A stretch of 50,286 nt of DNA from Faecalicatena contorta (GCF_021531975.1 NZ_JAFBIY010000011.1:1-50286); one strand, 5' to 3'; positions 1 through 10,200 are shown, numbered from the stretch's first letter. The notes: generated by a model from the letters alone, not told the origin. A program made the numbers and translations.

Positions 1-155
1 GAACTCATCAAGAGTTCACGTCGAATATACTCGGTTACGAATGTTATGACTGCTTTCTTCTATTTACAGTTTATAAACGATTGGTTCGCATTCATAAGTC
101 CTTCTGTGTCTTGCCGATGTCCTCTTTAAGATAAAATCACTGAACCAAATTCCTA
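1..155 (+). repeat. Structured repeat element, copy 1 (right end only)
   Basis: This is the right-hand end of the repeat family seen again at 6590-7212, 38746-39424 and 49524-50286. The window begins inside the multibranched right arm: a hairpin GAACTC-ATCAA-GAGTTC lies at 2-17, followed by the shared stretch CGTCGAATATACTCGGTTAC. The last part, reading ATAAAATCACTGAACCAAATTCCTA up to about 155, is the common right terminus. The middle (about 50-125) differs clearly from copies 3 and 4, so this copy is a diverged relative. The terminal CTA is the complement of the TAG stop codon of the acetyltransferase that follows on the minus strand. No protein-coding capacity is visible. Confidence 0.8.
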
Positions 156-1157
156 TACCACCTCATCCACACATATTCTGGACAGTGGCACGATTTTCTT
201 CATTTCTTCTTTCATCCGTTCTGTCATATGAACACCTTCTTCTTCGCATATTTCTTCTATACTTTTCGCGCCGAAAAGGAAACTGGCAAGTGCTGCAACA
301 GTAATTGTCCCCTCGCTGTTTTCCGGTTTTCCTTCCATGAGCATAACACCGGAAAATTCTGTACCGGTAAGAACAACGCACCGGTTATTCTCTTCAATAA
401 GTCTGTCTGTTATCTGAAAACAGGTACCGATAAAGCTTTTTAACCGCATGGACATGAGCATCCGTCTCACATCAACGATACGTACCATGATCTTCGGCTT
501 TTCTGTGTTGTCTTTGTCGTCCTCCGCAAAGTACAGGCGACAGTCTGTAACTTCTCCGTTCTTACGATATATCATAAGGCTTCCACCGTCGCTCCCACAC
601 TCTTTGATCAGTCGGCGATAATAAGCTGCATCTCGTCTGGTAAATACCTGATAACGGGAAGAATAAAAAGCAGCCGCCCACTTTGCAAGTTCTTCACAAT
701 CCGTTTGTTTTGCTGCTTTTACCTGTACATCTGCCGGCACATTTTCCGGATCATGCATACAAATATTCTGCTCATAGACAGTCCTGAAATCATGAGGCAG
801 ATAAATGCTCTCTGCTGCCGGCATAAGATACGTAAATGTCTCACCCGACCTGTACATGTCATTTAATGCCTGTTTTAAGATCGCTGCCATATATCCTCGC
901 CTGCGATATTCTGGTCTGGTGGCCACGGCAACGATATAGTGCACCTGCTTTTCATTTCCATTTACTATAAGCGTATATGGATTTAAATGTAGCATCGTGC
1001 AAAGAACCTCATCCTCTTTCCCGATATATATCTGATTATCCTTTGTTTTTTCCGTATAATAATAATCCACAAATGACTTGCTGTCCTCAGAAAATATTTC
1101 TTCATACAACTCCCTTGTTTTTCCATTGTCATTCACATCCAGTTTAACTATTTTCAT
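153..1157 (-). CDS. GNAT-family N-acetyltransferase, Eis-like
   Basis: The 334-residue protein has an N-terminal GNAT fold. Residues about 70-95 carry the acetyl-CoA-binding segment VATRPEYRRRGYMAAIL, which fits the R/Q-x-x-G-x-A pattern. The C-terminal third, with a stretch around GVMLMEGKPENSEGTITVAA, resembles the SCP2-like domain of Eis-type acetyltransferases. Eis relatives acetylate amines including aminoglycosides, but the substrate here is unknown. The start is the ATG preceded by GGGAGAAGG. The stop codon TAG at 153-155 is formed by the terminus of repeat copy 1, and no separate terminator is seen beyond it, so the element may end transcription. An ordinary terminator separates it from ispF upstream. 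Confidence 0.82.
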   Translation of the reverse strand: MKIVKLDVNDNGKTRELYEEIFSEDSKSFVDYYYTEKTKDNQIYIGKEDEVLCTMLHLNPYTLIVNGNEKQVHYIVAVATRPEYRRRGYMAAILKQALNDMYRSGETFTYLMPAAESIYLPHDFRTVYEQNICMHDPENVPADVQVKAAKQTDCEELAKWAAAFYSSRYQVFTRRDAAYYRRLIKECGSDGGSLMIYRKNGEVTDCRLYFAEDDKDNTEKPKIMVRIVDVRRMLMSMRLKSFIGTCFQITDRLIEENNRCVVLTGTEFSGVMLMEGKPENSEGTITVAALASFLFGAKSIEEICEEEGVHMTERMKEEMKKIVPLSRICVDEVV

Positions 1158-1179
1158 TCATCCTTCTCCCTTCCAATGA

Positions 1180-1212
1180 AGAAAAAGCTCCGTTACCGGA
1201 GCTTCCTTTTTT
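1180..1212 (-). terminator. Rho-independent terminator after ispF
   Basis: On the minus strand the sequence reads GAAGCTCCGGTAACGGAGC followed by TTTTTC. This is a strong GC-rich hairpin with a U tract placed directly after the ispF stop codon and before the acetyltransferase gene. Confidence 0.85.
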
Positions 1213-1762
1213 ACTTATTTGCATGAGGGCATCCACCGCAGCCGACACATCCACGTTCTTCATCCGGACCTACTGCATAGCTGTAATTTGCTATTGTTTC
1301 CAGGCACGCAATTGCCTGAGAGGAAATCCCCTCTCCTGTTCCGGTAAATCCAAGCCCCTCTTCTGTTGTTGCTTTAATATTCACCTGATCCACATCGATG
1401 TGAAGTGCTTTTGCAACATTTTCACGCATCTGTTCAATATGCGGCGCCATCTTCGGTCGCTGTGCTATGATCGTTGCATCAATGTTTCCGATAACATAAA
1501 GCTTATCATCGATGAGTTTTCCCACATGCTCCAGAAGACGAATACTGGAAATCCCTTTGTACGCGGGATCTGTATCCGGAAAATGTTTTCCTATATCGCC
1601 AAGTGCTGCCGCACCGAGAAGTGCATCCATAATGGCATGCAAGAGTACGTCCGCATCCGAATGCCCCAAAAGGCCTTTCTCATAAGGAATCGATACACCA
1701 CCGAGAATTAATTTCCTTCCTTCCACGAGCTTATGAACGTCATATCCCATTCCAATTCGCAT
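1211..1762 (-). CDS. ispF: 2-C-methyl-D-erythritol 2,4-cyclodiphosphate synthase with Cys-rich tail
   Basis: IspF of the MEP isoprenoid pathway converts CDP-methylerythritol 2-phosphate to the cyclic diphosphate in the cytosol. The start [12 protein letters not shown] carries the metal-binding Asp and His (D-x-H). The conserved block [21 protein letters not shown] and the segment [17 protein letters not shown] mark the full family domain, which usually ends near residue 158. This protein is 183 residues long. The extra tail ends in [13 protein letters not shown], with three cysteines and a histidine that could bind metal; this is unusual for IspF. The start is preceded by GGAGTAGAG. It follows the small membrane-protein gene by 5 bp, so the two are likely co-transcribed, and a terminator follows. 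Confidence 0.95.
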   Translation of the reverse strand: MRIGMGYDVHKLVEGRKLILGGVSIPYEKGLLGHSDADVLLHAIMDALLGAAALGDIGKHFPDTDPAYKGISSIRLLEHVGKLIDDKLYVIGNIDATIIAQRPKMAPHIEQMRENVAKALHIDVDQVNIKATTEEGLGFTGTGEGISSQAIACLETIANYSYAVGPDEERGCVGCGGCPHANK

Positions 1763-1767
1763 AATCT

Positions 1768-1986
1768 CTACTCCTCACTGTCATTATTTTCATCATATTT
1801 CAATAATTTCTTTAATGAATGTCCGCATACCAGACCACCAAACAGAGCAAAAATTACACCAATTCCCAAATACAGGATAAAATTATCCGGTCGGTCACGG
1901 AACGCATTAATAAACAAGGTAATCCCTGTATATGCCACGTAACCACCTGCAACTATCCGAAATGTCAATCCACCTTTTCCAGACAT
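1768..1986 (-). CDS. Small two-helix membrane protein, unknown function
   Basis: A 72-residue protein starting [12 protein letters not shown]. The start is fixed by AAGGAGG seven bases upstream; a longer reading frame exists but lacks a ribosome-binding site. Two hydrophobic segments (about residues 10-26 and 36-54, the latter [18 protein letters not shown]) suggest two transmembrane helices, followed by a charged C-terminus [10 protein letters not shown]. The gene ends 5 bp before ispF and is probably its operon partner. I do not recognise the family. Confidence 0.7.
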   Translation of the reverse strand: MSGKGGLTFRIVAGGYVAYTGITLFINAFRDRPDNFILYLGIGVIFALFGGLVCGHSLKKLLKYDENNDSEE

Positions 1987-2065
1987 ATGCAAACCTCCTT
2001 TTCTGCCGTATATTTGCATTTGCTTTTTATAGTATAAACCAAAACGGCACATATGAAAAGTTTTT

Positions 2066-3166
2066 CTAGATTTCTTCCTGGAAAAGAAGTTCTCTGTCAA
2101 TTGGATATCTTCCGAAAATTCTTGCCGCATCCATAAGTGCCTGCATATTTTCCTTCGGGGTCCCGACAGGCATCTGACAACCGGAAGTCAGCACATATCC
2201 GTTCGGCGAATCATAGCCTTTGCGAATACATTCTCTTGCCGACCGCAATACATCCTGCGGCGTACCAAAGCGCATCACTTCCACCGGAGGTACATTCCCC
2301 TGAATACCCATGTGAGGGCCCAGTACTTCTTTTGCCTCTTCAATATCCTCTACATTATCAAGACCAAATGCACCGATTCCGGTTTTATTCAAATGCTCCC
2401 ATAGTTTACGGCTCGTACCACAAATATGCAGACCGCAGCCACCGCCATTTTTCTTAATATAATCCACATTCTTCTGAAAATATGGAAGAGAGAAATTCAG
2501 GTACTGGTCTACACTAATCAGGGAAGTGGAACTGACCGGATCTGCAAATCCAATCCCAACACCGATATCAAGGAGTCTTGCAATATATCGATTATTGTTT
2601 TCCACAATCACTTCCATCAGCTGTCTGACCTTATCCGGTTTCTTCACCGTCCCAATAAGGAGACGCTCTGTGCCGAGAACCATAGCTGCAATTGTAAATG
2701 GTCCTGTTACAGTCGCACTGACAGGTACCTTGTCTCCCAGCTTCTTTTTCACAAGCTCTACACCTTTCAGAATGATCGGAAGCCTGCCATCCTTATCAAT
2801 ATCCACCAGCTTCGCATCATCCACTTCATTTAACGTAAGCGCCGGTTTTTCCAGCTGTGCGATATTATAATCCGAATATTTGACCTTTGCCCCCATCGCT
2901 TCTGCCATTCCTCGAAGAGTGCAGGATACACCTGCACCATCCGAATGAAATGTCTCGTAGATATATTCTTCCAGCTCACACATTTTCTCAGAGGAAAAGT
3001 AGTACTCTTTCAGCGTTGCATTGATCATCGGCGCAAGCGTCTCACCCGTATCAAGACAACACATGATCCGGTCAACTTCTTTTCCTTCACTGAGCAGACG
3101 ATTTCTCTCAATTGCTGTCAGCTCATCTTTTTTTATTTCCAGTCCTCCTGGATACTTCTCTATCAT
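2066..3166 (-). CDS. UroD-family (MtaA/MtbA/CmuA-like) methyltransferase
   Basis: A 366-residue protein of the uroporphyrinogen decarboxylase superfamily. It belongs to the branch of zinc-dependent methyltransferases that move methyl groups to or from corrinoid proteins rather than to haem-pathway decarboxylases. The zinc-site pattern is present: GLHICG around residue 245 and SGCQMPVGTPKENM near residue 330. The latter motif closely matches that of the 372-residue paralogue at 26884-28002. It starts 14 bp after the nhaC stop, so the two form a transcription unit. This coupling suggests the antiporter imports the methylated substrate or sustains the ion gradient for it, which is inference. No corrinoid protein lies next to it; the one at 30669-31319 may serve it. 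Confidence 0.82.
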   Translation of the reverse strand: MIEKYPGGLEIKKDELTAIERNRLLSEGKEVDRIMCCLDTGETLAPMINATLKEYYFSSEKMCELEEYIYETFHSDGAGVSCTLRGMAEAMGAKVKYSDYNIAQLEKPALTLNEVDDAKLVDIDKDGRLPIILKGVELVKKKLGDKVPVSATVTGPFTIAAMVLGTERLLIGTVKKPDKVRQLMEVIVENNNRYIARLLDIGVGIGFADPVSSTSLISVDQYLNFSLPYFQKNVDYIKKNGGGCGLHICGTSRKLWEHLNKTGIGAFGLDNVEDIEEAKEVLGPHMGIQGNVPPVEVMRFGTPQDVLRSARECIRKGYDSPNGYVLTSGCQMPVGTPKENMQALMDAARIFGRYPIDRELLFQEEI

Positions 3167-3180
3167 GCCACTGTCCTCTT

Positions 3181-4494
3181 TTACGCCTTTTTCTTTATCT
3201 TACCTGCAAAAAATATGGAAGCAACAGCAATGACAGCTACAATATACTGATACCAGCAAAAAGAAATCACCTGGAACGGACTATTCAGATTCTCCATAAG
3301 TGCACATGCAAACAAAATCTGCGCACTGTACGGCAAGATTCCCTGGAATACACATGCAAATATATCCAGAAGGGAAGCTGTTCTCTTCGGATCTACCCCG
3401 TATTCTTCACTCAACTCTTTTGCCACATTTCCTGTTACAAGAATAGACACTGTGTTATTTGCCGTAGCGATATCAGCCACAGAAACCATTGCTGCAATAC
3501 CTGCCTCTGCTGTATGTCTGTTCTTGATAATCTTCTTTACTTTCTGCAGTACCCATTCGATACCGCCTTCTTCCTGTACCAAAGTTGCAAGACCTCCCAT
3601 CAGCATGGATAGTAAGAAGATTTCAAACATTCCGGTAAAACCTGTGTAAATATGGTTTGCAAACTCTAAAGCTGTAAAACTTCCCATCGCAATTCCAATC
3701 ACACCAGAGAATATAATTCCCCCTGTAAGGACGATAAATACATTTACGCCAAACAAAGATGCTGCCAGAACAAACGCATACGGTAAAACTTTAATAAAAT
3801 CAAACGAATACTCTGCTGCTTCCGGCACAACGTCCGGTCTTCCGAAGATAAGCAGAAGAATGACTGTAATAATTGCTGCCGGCAGTACAATCGAAAAGTT
3901 AGTCCGGAATTTATCTTTCATTTCCACACCCTGTGTACGTGTTGCCGCAATGGTCGTATCAGAAATCATAGACAGGTTATCCCCGAACATCGCTCCGCAG
4001 ATTGTAGCCGCAACGACCAGATACTCATTCAGCCCACCTGCCTGTGCAAGTCCGATAGCAATCGGAGTTACCGCTACAACTGTACCTACAGAAGTACCCG
4101 TTGATATTCCGATAAAACCAGAGATCACAAACACACCGGCTGCAACAAACTGCGGAGGCAGGACGGACATGCCAAGATTAACAACTGCATCAACACCGCC
4201 CATTTCACTTGATACTGTCGTAAATGCACCTGCAAATAAGAAAATAAAACACATCGTCATTACATCTGTGTGTCCGCATCCTTTTAAAAATGTCTGCAAT
4301 TTTTCGTCCATCGTCCCCTTAAAAAATACAAACGCAAAAATCACACCGATGATTGCCGCAACATTTGTCGGCAACTGGTAAAATGCCATCTCTACCCCCT
4401 TCATATTCAGCACAATACCAGTAATCAGATACACTCCAACAAACACCCCAAAAGGCAACAAGGCCTTTCCACTTACTTTTTTCTCCATTTTCAT
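3181..4494 (-). CDS. NhaC-family Na+/H+ antiporter-like transporter
   Basis: A 437-residue polytopic membrane protein with roughly eleven hydrophobic stretches. It shows the NhaC/ArsB-fold repeat signature, including FIGISTGTSVGTVVAVTPIA, CGAMFGDNLSMISDTTIAA and VSVADIATANNTVSILVTG. NhaC proteins exchange Na+ for H+, but many clostridial members co-occur with catabolic genes and some exchange organic acids or amines, so the substrate is uncertain. The promoter TTGATT-N18-TATAGT lies near 4550-4580, and two adjoining palindromes (4527-4545) sit between it and the start codon. The gene is followed 14 bp later by a UroD-family methyltransferase. Confidence 0.85.
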   Translation of the reverse strand: MKMEKKVSGKALLPFGVFVGVYLITGIVLNMKGVEMAFYQLPTNVAAIIGVIFAFVFFKGTMDEKLQTFLKGCGHTDVMTMCFIFLFAGAFTTVSSEMGGVDAVVNLGMSVLPPQFVAAGVFVISGFIGISTGTSVGTVVAVTPIAIGLAQAGGLNEYLVVAATICGAMFGDNLSMISDTTIAATRTQGVEMKDKFRTNFSIVLPAAIITVILLLIFGRPDVVPEAAEYSFDFIKVLPYAFVLAASLFGVNVFIVLTGGIIFSGVIGIAMGSFTALEFANHIYTGFTGMFEIFLLSMLMGGLATLVQEEGGIEWVLQKVKKIIKNRHTAEAGIAAMVSVADIATANNTVSILVTGNVAKELSEEYGVDPKRTASLLDIFACVFQGILPYSAQILFACALMENLNSPFQVISFCWYQYIVAVIAVASIFFAGKIKKKA

Positions 4495-4526
4495 CCCTCT
4501 TTGTACATACCCTTTCTTTTCATTTT

Positions 4527-4545
4527 ACTACGTAGTTACGCGTAA
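4527..4545. promoter_or_regulatory. Overlapping palindromes upstream of nhaC-like gene
   Basis: ACTACGTAGT (4527-4536) and TTACGCGTAA (4536-4545) are two perfect 10-bp palindromes sharing a base. They lie 33-51 bp upstream of the start codon and just downstream of a plausible -10 element. This position is typical of a repressor operator; the regulator is not identifiable. Confidence 0.4.
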
Positions 4546-4651
4546 ATTAACTATATCATCTCTCATAGTGCGAAATCAACAGCTACACTTATTGATTTTA
4601 TTTATGCATACATTGATTTATTTTAATTTTCTATCTTTTACAATATTAACG

Positions 4652-4682
4652 CAAAAAAGAGAACCGCATAAGCGATTCTCTC
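4652..4682 (-). terminator. Terminator of the tRNA operon
   Basis: On the minus strand: GAGAATCGC-TTAT-GCGGTTCTC followed by TTTTTT, immediately after tRNA-Met. Confidence 0.9.
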
Positions 4683-4702
4683 ATTGTCGCGACCAGCGCG
4701 AG

Positions 4703-4776
4703 TAGCGGGAACTGGATTTGAACCAGCGACACCACGGGTATGAACCGTGTGCTCTAGCCAACTGAGCTATCCCGCC
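4703..4776 (-). tRNA. tRNA-Met (anticodon CAT), elongator type
   Basis: A complete cloverleaf on the minus strand: acceptor GGCGGGA with TCCCGCT (including a G1-U72 wobble), D arm GCTC-AGTTGGCTA-GAGC, anticodon stem ACGG-TTCATAC-CCGT, T arm CTGG-TTCAAAT-CCAG, discriminator A. The G-U first pair and overall sequence match the elongator tRNA-Met of Bacillus subtilis as I remember it. The 3' CCA is not encoded. Confidence 0.92.
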
Positions 4777-4786
4777 AGATATGGTA

Positions 4787-4859
4787 TGGGACCAATAGGG
4801 CTCGAACCTATGACCCCCTGCTTGTAAGGCAGGTGCTCTCCCAGCTGAGCTATGATCCC
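4787..4859 (-). tRNA. tRNA-Val (anticodon TAC)
   Basis: A 73-nt cloverleaf on the minus strand: acceptor GGGATCA with TGGTCCC, D arm GCTCAGCTGGGAGAGC, anticodon stem CTGC-CTTACAA-GCAG, T arm ATAGG-TTCGAGC-CCTAT. CCA is not encoded. It is the first gene of a two-tRNA operon. Confidence 0.94.
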
Positions 4860-4896
4860 ATATCTCTTCGGCTCGGTAACTCGAACCGACTTCGTT

Positions 4897-4926
4897 ATTA
4901 TACAATTATATGTCTACATTTGTCAA
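4897..4926 (-). promoter_or_regulatory. Promoter of the tRNA-Val/tRNA-Met operon
   Basis: On the minus strand TTGACA (4921-4926) and TATAAT (4897-4902) are both perfect consensus hexamers with an 18-bp spacer, about 40 bp upstream of tRNA-Val. Confidence 0.88.
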
Positions 4927-4945
4927 CACTTTTTTTCAAAAAGTT

Positions 4946-4987
4946 AGTTGGGGACGGGGTTTTTCTCAAAAAACCCCGTCCCCGACT
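4946..4987. terminator. Terminator of gdhA, REP-like GGGGACGGGG palindrome
   Basis: Arms 4946-4964 and 4968-4987 form a near-perfect hairpin with stem AGTTGGGGACGGGGTTTTT and loop CTC, lying 7 bp after the gdhA stop. It works as an intrinsic terminator in either direction. The GGGGACGGGGTTTTT core resembles dispersed palindromes found in many Firmicutes and is shared in part with the palindrome at 17365-17407. Confidence 0.8.
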
Positions 4988-4993
4988 ACAATT

Positions 4994-6334
<1,341 letters not shown>

Positions 6335-6373
6335 CTACCTCCTAAGCTTATATTCCTTCACAGACAAACACAT

Positions 6374-6418
6374 AAAAAAACGGAAAGCCAAAGACTTTCC
6401 ATTCCAGACGCCTTTGTC
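6374..6418 (-). promoter_or_regulatory. gdhA leader: two hairpins, possible attenuator
   Basis: In the transcript a small hairpin GAC-AAAGGC-GTC has a six-base loop with A at position 1 and G at position 4. It is followed by GGAAAG-TCTTTGG-CTTTCC-G-TTTTTTT, a terminator-shaped hairpin at 6374-6400, 45 nt before the start codon. CAAAG of the first loop can also pair with CTTTG of the second stem, giving a mutually exclusive fold. A hexaloop with A1 and G4 is the mark of targets of ANTAR antiterminators, which often control nitrogen genes in Clostridia, but the second hexaloop is not obvious. The assignment is tentative. Confidence 0.5.
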
Positions 6419-6425
6419 CTTTAAT

Positions 6426-6454
6426 ATTGTAAAGTATTTCCATGAATAACACAA
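6426..6454 (-). promoter_or_regulatory. Promoter of gdhA
   Basis: On the minus strand TTGTGT (6449-6454), a 17-bp spacer, and TACAAT (6426-6431). Transcription would begin near 6419, giving a leader of about 90 nt. Confidence 0.65.
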
Positions 6455-6589
6455 GATATTTTTGTTAAAAAATTAGCGTTTTATGAAATTATTTTTTTAG
6501 TTCTTGCAATTTGTATCAATTTTTGCTCCATTTTATTTGATTATAATTTCTTTTTATGAAACAGAGCACATTCTAAGTTGCATTTCAAA

Positions 6590-7212
6590 TAGAAATTTAG
6601 TTCAGTGATTTTATCTGAGACAGAACAGTGACGCGAGACAGCTGTCTCGCGTCACTTGTAATGTCTCAGCCAAAATACTGAAGCCGCATAGCTCAAGTGT
6701 TTCCACCACGTTATCGGCGCGATAACAAGCTCTTTTTCATTATCTGAGAGCGAAAAAGAAAATATGTACTGACTTTTTTTAGAACCAAATCATTTCCTCA
6801 GAGACAAAATCCTAAAATGGAATGAGTTTTCAACAAATCATTTCATTCAAATATGGATTTTTTCTCTTGGAAGCTGACTTCGACCTCCCAAAAATCATTA
6901 CAATTCTTTACTTTTACATATAGAAACTGAAAAGACCAGATCCATAACATGTTTTGCCAACAAACTAAGGCATGCACTTTTACCCGGAATTGCCAGTACA
7001 GTAAATGGTAGCAGTTGATATAGTTCTATATGGTGACGGTAAGCGGAAGTCCTGGAAAATCCAGCCCGAAGCTGTTAGAGGTCGAAAAACAGGCATCGCT
7101 TATCGTCTGTTTTTCGACCTCTTATAGATTCGTGGCTTAGTTGTAAGGACGGACGCATCGGAGACATATAGAACTATATCAACTGCGTACCACTTACTCT
7201 ACTAAATTCCTA
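6590..7212 (-). repeat. Structured repeat element, copy 2 (complete, inverted orientation)
   Basis: A 623-bp non-coding element lying in the opposite orientation to copies 1, 3 and 4. Its right terminus TAGAAATTTAGTTCAGTGA begins at 6590 and its left terminus, TAGGAATTTAG on the minus strand, ends at 7212. The right-arm tip is a perfect 28-bp palindrome (6628-6655, GTGACGCGAGACAG and its complement), where copies 3 and 4 carry an insertion of over 200 bp. The left arm is the long form: perfect 22-bp inverted repeats at 7011-7032 and 7165-7186 enclose a 16-bp perfect hairpin (AGAGGTCGAAAAACAG, 7077-7092, with 7107-7122). Other hairpins include GTTATCG-CGC-CGATAAC and AAGC/GCTT types. The terminal TAG at 7210-7212 is the in-frame stop of purL. 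Confidence 0.85.
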
Positions 7213-10200
7213 TTTAAAATATTCCACACCTGACTCGAAGATCTTAAGATCCTGCTCGCCGTAGATGTTCATAGCCACAGAGCGAGCACGTCTCTCGGAA
7301 TGTGCCATCTTACCAAGCACACGTCCGTCCGGGCTGGTGATACCCTCGATCGCGCAATAGGAACCGTTTACATTCCACTCTTCGTCCATTGTGATATTTC
7401 CTTCCGGATCACAGTACTGTGTTGCCACCTGACCATTTGCAAAGAGCTTGTCAAGCCATTCTTTGCCTGCTACGAAACGTCCCTCTCCGTGAGATGCCGG
7501 ATTTGTATATACACCGCCAAGCTCTGCTTTCTGAAGCCATGGGGATTTGTTTGTTACCACTTTTGTATATACCATCTTGGAAATATGACGTCCGATGGTG
7601 TTGTATGTCAATGTCGGAGAGTCTGCTGTCTGACCAGTAATTGCGCCATTTGGAACAAGTCCCAGCTTAACAAGCGCCTGGAAACCGTTACATACACCAA
7701 GTACGAGACCGTCACGCTCATTCAATAACTTCTCTACTGCTTCTTTCATCTTCGCATTCTGAAATGCTGTTGCGAAGAATTTTGCAGAACCGTCTGGTTC
7801 ATCACCGGCACTGAATCCGCCTGGGAACATGATCATCTGTGACTGGCTGATTGCATTTTCAAATACGCTTACAGAGTCAAGGATATCTTCTGCGCTCATA
7901 TTCTTGAAGACCTTAACAATTGTTTTTGCTCCTGCACGTTCAAATGCTCTTGCGCTGTCATACTCACAGTTTGTTCCCGGGAATACCGGAATAAATACAG
8001 TCGGCTGTGCAATCTTATGTGTACAGATGTGAATATCCTTTGTATCATAAAGACCTGTATCAATCTTTTCGTCTTGTCCCTCTGCGCCGGAGTTGGTCGG
8101 GAATACCTTTTCCAGAGTACCCTTCCATGCATCCTCAGCATCAGAAAGAGCAATCTTCATATCTTTATAAGCAATTGCCGCCTCTTCTGTCACTTCACCG
8201 ATTACCGTATATGTAATGCCAAGCTCTGCCACCTTGTCTGCCGGAACCTCTGCAATGATATCACCAAACGCAGGTGCAAACAGATCTCTTGCATCCACAT
8301 TCTGTTCAATCTTAACACCCATGCGGTTACCAAATGCCATTTTACTTACAGCCGCTGCAATACCATGTCTGTCAAGTGCATATGCAGCCACGATCTTGCC
8401 ACTGTGGATATCTTCCGCAAATTTTGCATACTGTTCCATAACTTTATCGTATACCGGAACATCATATTCATCTGTTTCCAGACGAAGCCATACAAGCTTG
8501 TCTCCTGCTTTCTTAAGCTCTGGTGTAATAATATCTTTTTCACGCGCCACATCTACAGCAAAGGAAACCAGAGTCGGCGGAACATCAATGTCTTCGAATG
8601 TTCCGGACATACTGTCCTTACCACCAATAGACGGAAGACCAAATCCAAGCTGGGCATTATAAGCACCAAGAAGAGCCGCAAACGGCTGACTCCATCTGTG
8701 TGGGTCTTCTGTCATACGACGGAAATACTCCTGGAAAGTAAAACGAATCTTACTGTAATCTCCACCTGCTGCCACGATTTTGGCAACAGACTCTGTTACG
8801 GCATAAATAGCTCCATGATAAGGGCTCCATGTAGACAGATACGGATCAAATCCATAACTCATCATTGTTACCGTATCACAGTCACCGGTAAGAACCGGAA
8901 GCTTTGCAACCATAGCCTGTGTCTCTGTCATCTGATACTTACCACCATGCGGCATAAATACAGAACCGGCACCGATGGAACCATCGAACATTTCTACAAG
9001 ACCTTTCTGTGAGCACACATTCAGATCTTTTAATGTCTCCATCCATTTTTCTTTTACATCAGCTACTTCTTCTCTTCCAAGAATGCTGTCTTTTCTGTTT
9101 GGAATATCAACTGCAACCGTTGTCTCCTGATGCGCACCGTTTGTATCCAGGAATGCACGGGATAAGTTTACGATTTCTTTTCCTCTCCAGGAAAGCACAA
9201 GTCTCGGCTCTTCTGTTACAACAGCTACCTTTGTTGCTTCCAGGTTCTCTTCTTTTGCATATCCCATGAACGCATCAACATCTTTTGGATCAACAACAAC
9301 TGCCATACGCTCCTGAGATTCAGAAATAGCGATTTCTGTTCCGTCAAGACCTGCGTATTTTTTCGGAACTTTATCAAGATCTACTCGAAGACCATCTGCC
9401 AGCTCACCGATTGCAACGGAAACGCCGCCGGCACCAAAGTCATTACATTTCTTAATTAATTTACTCACTTCTTCTCTTCTGAACAGACGCTGGATCTTAC
9501 GTTCTGTCGGTGGATTACCTTTCTGAACCTCTGCGCCGCAAGTCTCAATAGATTCCTCGGTATGTACCTTGGAAGAACCGGTTGCGCCACCACAGCCATC
9601 GCGGCCGGTACGTCCGCCAAGGAGGATAATGATATCGCCCGGATCTGATGTTTCACGAATGACAGCCCGTCTCGGTGCTGCACCTAATACAGCTCCGATC
9701 TCCATACGTTTTGCCACATAATTCGGATGATAGATTTCTTTTACCGCGCCTGTTGCAAGACCGATCTGGTTACCATATGAGCTGTAGCCATGTGCAGCCT
9801 CACGCACCAGTTTCTTCTGCGGAAGCTTTCCTTTCATTGTATCTTTTACAGAAACTGTCGGATCTGCAGCTCCTGTCACACGCATTGCCTGATATACATA
9901 AGTACGTCCGGAAAGCGGGTCACGAATCGCACCACCAAGACAGGTAGCAGCTCCACCAAACGGTTCGATCTCTGTCGGGTGGTTATGTGTCTCATTCTTG
10001 AAATTTACAAGCCACTCTTCTTCCACACCGTCTACTTCAACCGGTACAACGATACTACATGCATTGATCTCATCAGACTCTTCCTGATCCTGAAGCTTTC
10101 CTTCTTTTTTAAGCTTGCGCATTGCCATGAGGGCAAGGTCCATCAGACAGACGAACTTATCTTCTCTGCCTTTGAAAATCTCACTGTGGTCTGCCAGGTA

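Noticed and set aside
6590-7212. Repeat element as a group II intron or IStron
   Set aside because: No GUGYG start, no domain V-like 34-nt hairpin ending in AY, no intron-encoded protein, and the ends are inverted repeats. A degraded intron cannot be fully excluded.
6590-7212. Clear target-site duplications flanking the repeat elements
   Set aside because: Flanks of copies 2 and 3 share no convincing direct repeat beyond a possible TA that is part of the conserved terminus, so no duplication is claimed.
8017-9012. A 331-residue open frame on the plus strand inside purL
   Set aside because: It lies wholly antisense to purL, is rich in Cys, His and Ser as expected for a shadow frame, and resembles no family.
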